Assembly (NCBI GenBank): GCA_009760855.2
Contig: WPIO01000042.1
Span: 762,501-826,500, forward strand
Direction: 5' to 3'
Origin: Cristatella mucedo
Lineage: Eukaryota; Bryozoa; Phylactolaemata; Cristatellidae
Length of the DNA: 64,000 nucleotides
Shown here: positions 63,348 through 64,000 of the stretch, in pieces
Layout of the letters: every line of letters begins with the position of its first letter
How positions within the stretch are numbered: the first letter of the stretch is position 1
Translations under genes and position numbers: made by a program
Notes under the pieces: model-generated
The model's database searches: none
Seen by the model: the letters and a program-made list of their open reading frames with translations, nothing else
Told to the model about the DNA's origin: nothing

Positions 63348-63464
63348 TGCTTTTCTTTTCAACTCGGCCCGATTCGGTGCACATAACCAAGAGTCCCATT
63401 ACGTGGCGGCTCCTAGTGTCTTCTCTTTGACGCTGGCGTGCATCTCTTAGCATAATGGCGGCGC

Positions 63465-63585
63465 GTACCATTAACCCCCATCTGTCTTTCATTCTCTTGC
63501 GGCGAGGTGCAAAGTGGCTAGATAGAGTCTAATTTCTCTAGGGACGCTAAGTCAACGACCTGCAATCGTCCTCATTATTACGGAC
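63465..63585 (+). mobile_element. LINE family A tail fragment, degraded
   Basis: TACCATTAACCCCCATCTG, TCTCTTGCGGCGAGGTGCAA, AGTGGCTAGATAGAG, TCTCTAGGGACGCTAAGTC and CTCATTATTAC follow the order of the family A 3' end. Confidence 0.6.
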
Positions 63586-64000
63586 TGCCGCCGGGGACGG
63601 GAACGTGAAGCTGCCGGCGGCGAGTCATTGAGCTTGGAGGCCTGCTCTTGCGGTAGCGGGCGGGTGGACGGACGGAGATGTTCCAGCGGCCGGAGCAGGG
63701 CTTCAAACGGGGGGGGGGGCGCGGCTCCATTCGACGGGCCACTCGATGCGAGCCGGTCGAGCGTGCAGCGTAAACGGGCTGTGCTTAAATGCAGCTTAGG
63801 AAGCGGTCAGCCGGAGGATTGACCGAGCCCTGCACGGCGACCCGCTCCGCCGCCCCCCATCCACCGCGTACGGAGCTTCCGACCGTCTTCCGACCGTCTT
63901 CCGACCGCACAGCCTCTGCTCGGGCCCAATCACGGTCGGCTGACCTCGGTCTTGAAACCTTCGGACGCTCGACGCCGTCGCCCAGTGAAAAGTAGGTGGG
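63586..64000. other. GC- and CpG-rich block at window edge
   Basis: Base composition changes abruptly after the LINE tail: many CG dinucleotides, a run of about ten G near 63710 and a CTTCCGACCGT-type unit repeated three times at about 63879-63908. Open frames at 63628-63822 and 63789-63995 reflect GC richness and have no motif. It could be the edge of a CpG island and promoter of a gene beyond the window, or a GC-rich repeat. Confidence 0.4.

Overview
The window reads as non-coding, repeat-dominated DNA from a large animal genome. There are no operons, rRNAs or bacterial-type genes. It has many microsatellites ((AT)n, (CA)n, (TC)n, TCTG-type), many 5'-truncated non-LTR retrotransposon copies, tRNA-derived SINE copies and DNA-transposon remnants. 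The reverse transcriptases look like the CR1/L2/Rex1 side of the Jockey superfamily. Microsatellite density and long intergenic tracts would fit a lophotrochozoan or flatworm, but that assignment is a guess. I found no convincing intact host gene.

Two LINE families dominate. Family A has an RT C-terminal half and a 3' UTR ending in a conserved hairpin, a GCGCTTTATCAAGTGC-like stretch and an (ATT)n tail. About twenty fragments lie on both strands: 570, 4790, 7401, 10841, 11846, 13707, 13947, 17140, 17472, 22338, 36961, 38287, 43520, 48673/58096, 51121, 54300, 55800, 57577, 61240, 61720 and 63465. Family B has its best copy at 51430-52920 (RT with YADD, broken by one frameshift) and 3' UTR fragments at 10770, 13085, 22236, 34170 and 40165. 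A tRNA-derived SINE family has copies at 7105, 18679, 29772, 45800 and 63187. A degraded PIF/Harbinger transposase end (30162-30500) and a possible retroelement ORF1 start (27900-28094) are also present.

The right third (48-61 kb) holds the best structure. A 2.4-2.7 kb segment occurs twice in direct orientation (about 48320-51020 and 57713-61110). Both copies carry the same family A insertion with the same breakpoint. Only the second copy carries a 1 kb element with 170 bp terminal inverted repeats and TA flanks (58268-59265), so the first copy serves as an empty site. Between the copies lie family B and two rearranged family A copies, one with an internal 300 bp tandem duplication and one with a second family A tail replacing part of its body.

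The left and middle (1-48 kb) are interspersed copies in otherwise unassigned sequence. A second TA-flanked inverted-repeat element lies at 36097-36821, and several short open frames of unusual composition are flagged as possible exons. The last 400 bases turn sharply GC- and CpG-rich. Nearly all intervals without a call show nothing recognisable by eye; a repeat library, transcript data and protein searches would be the decisive tests.
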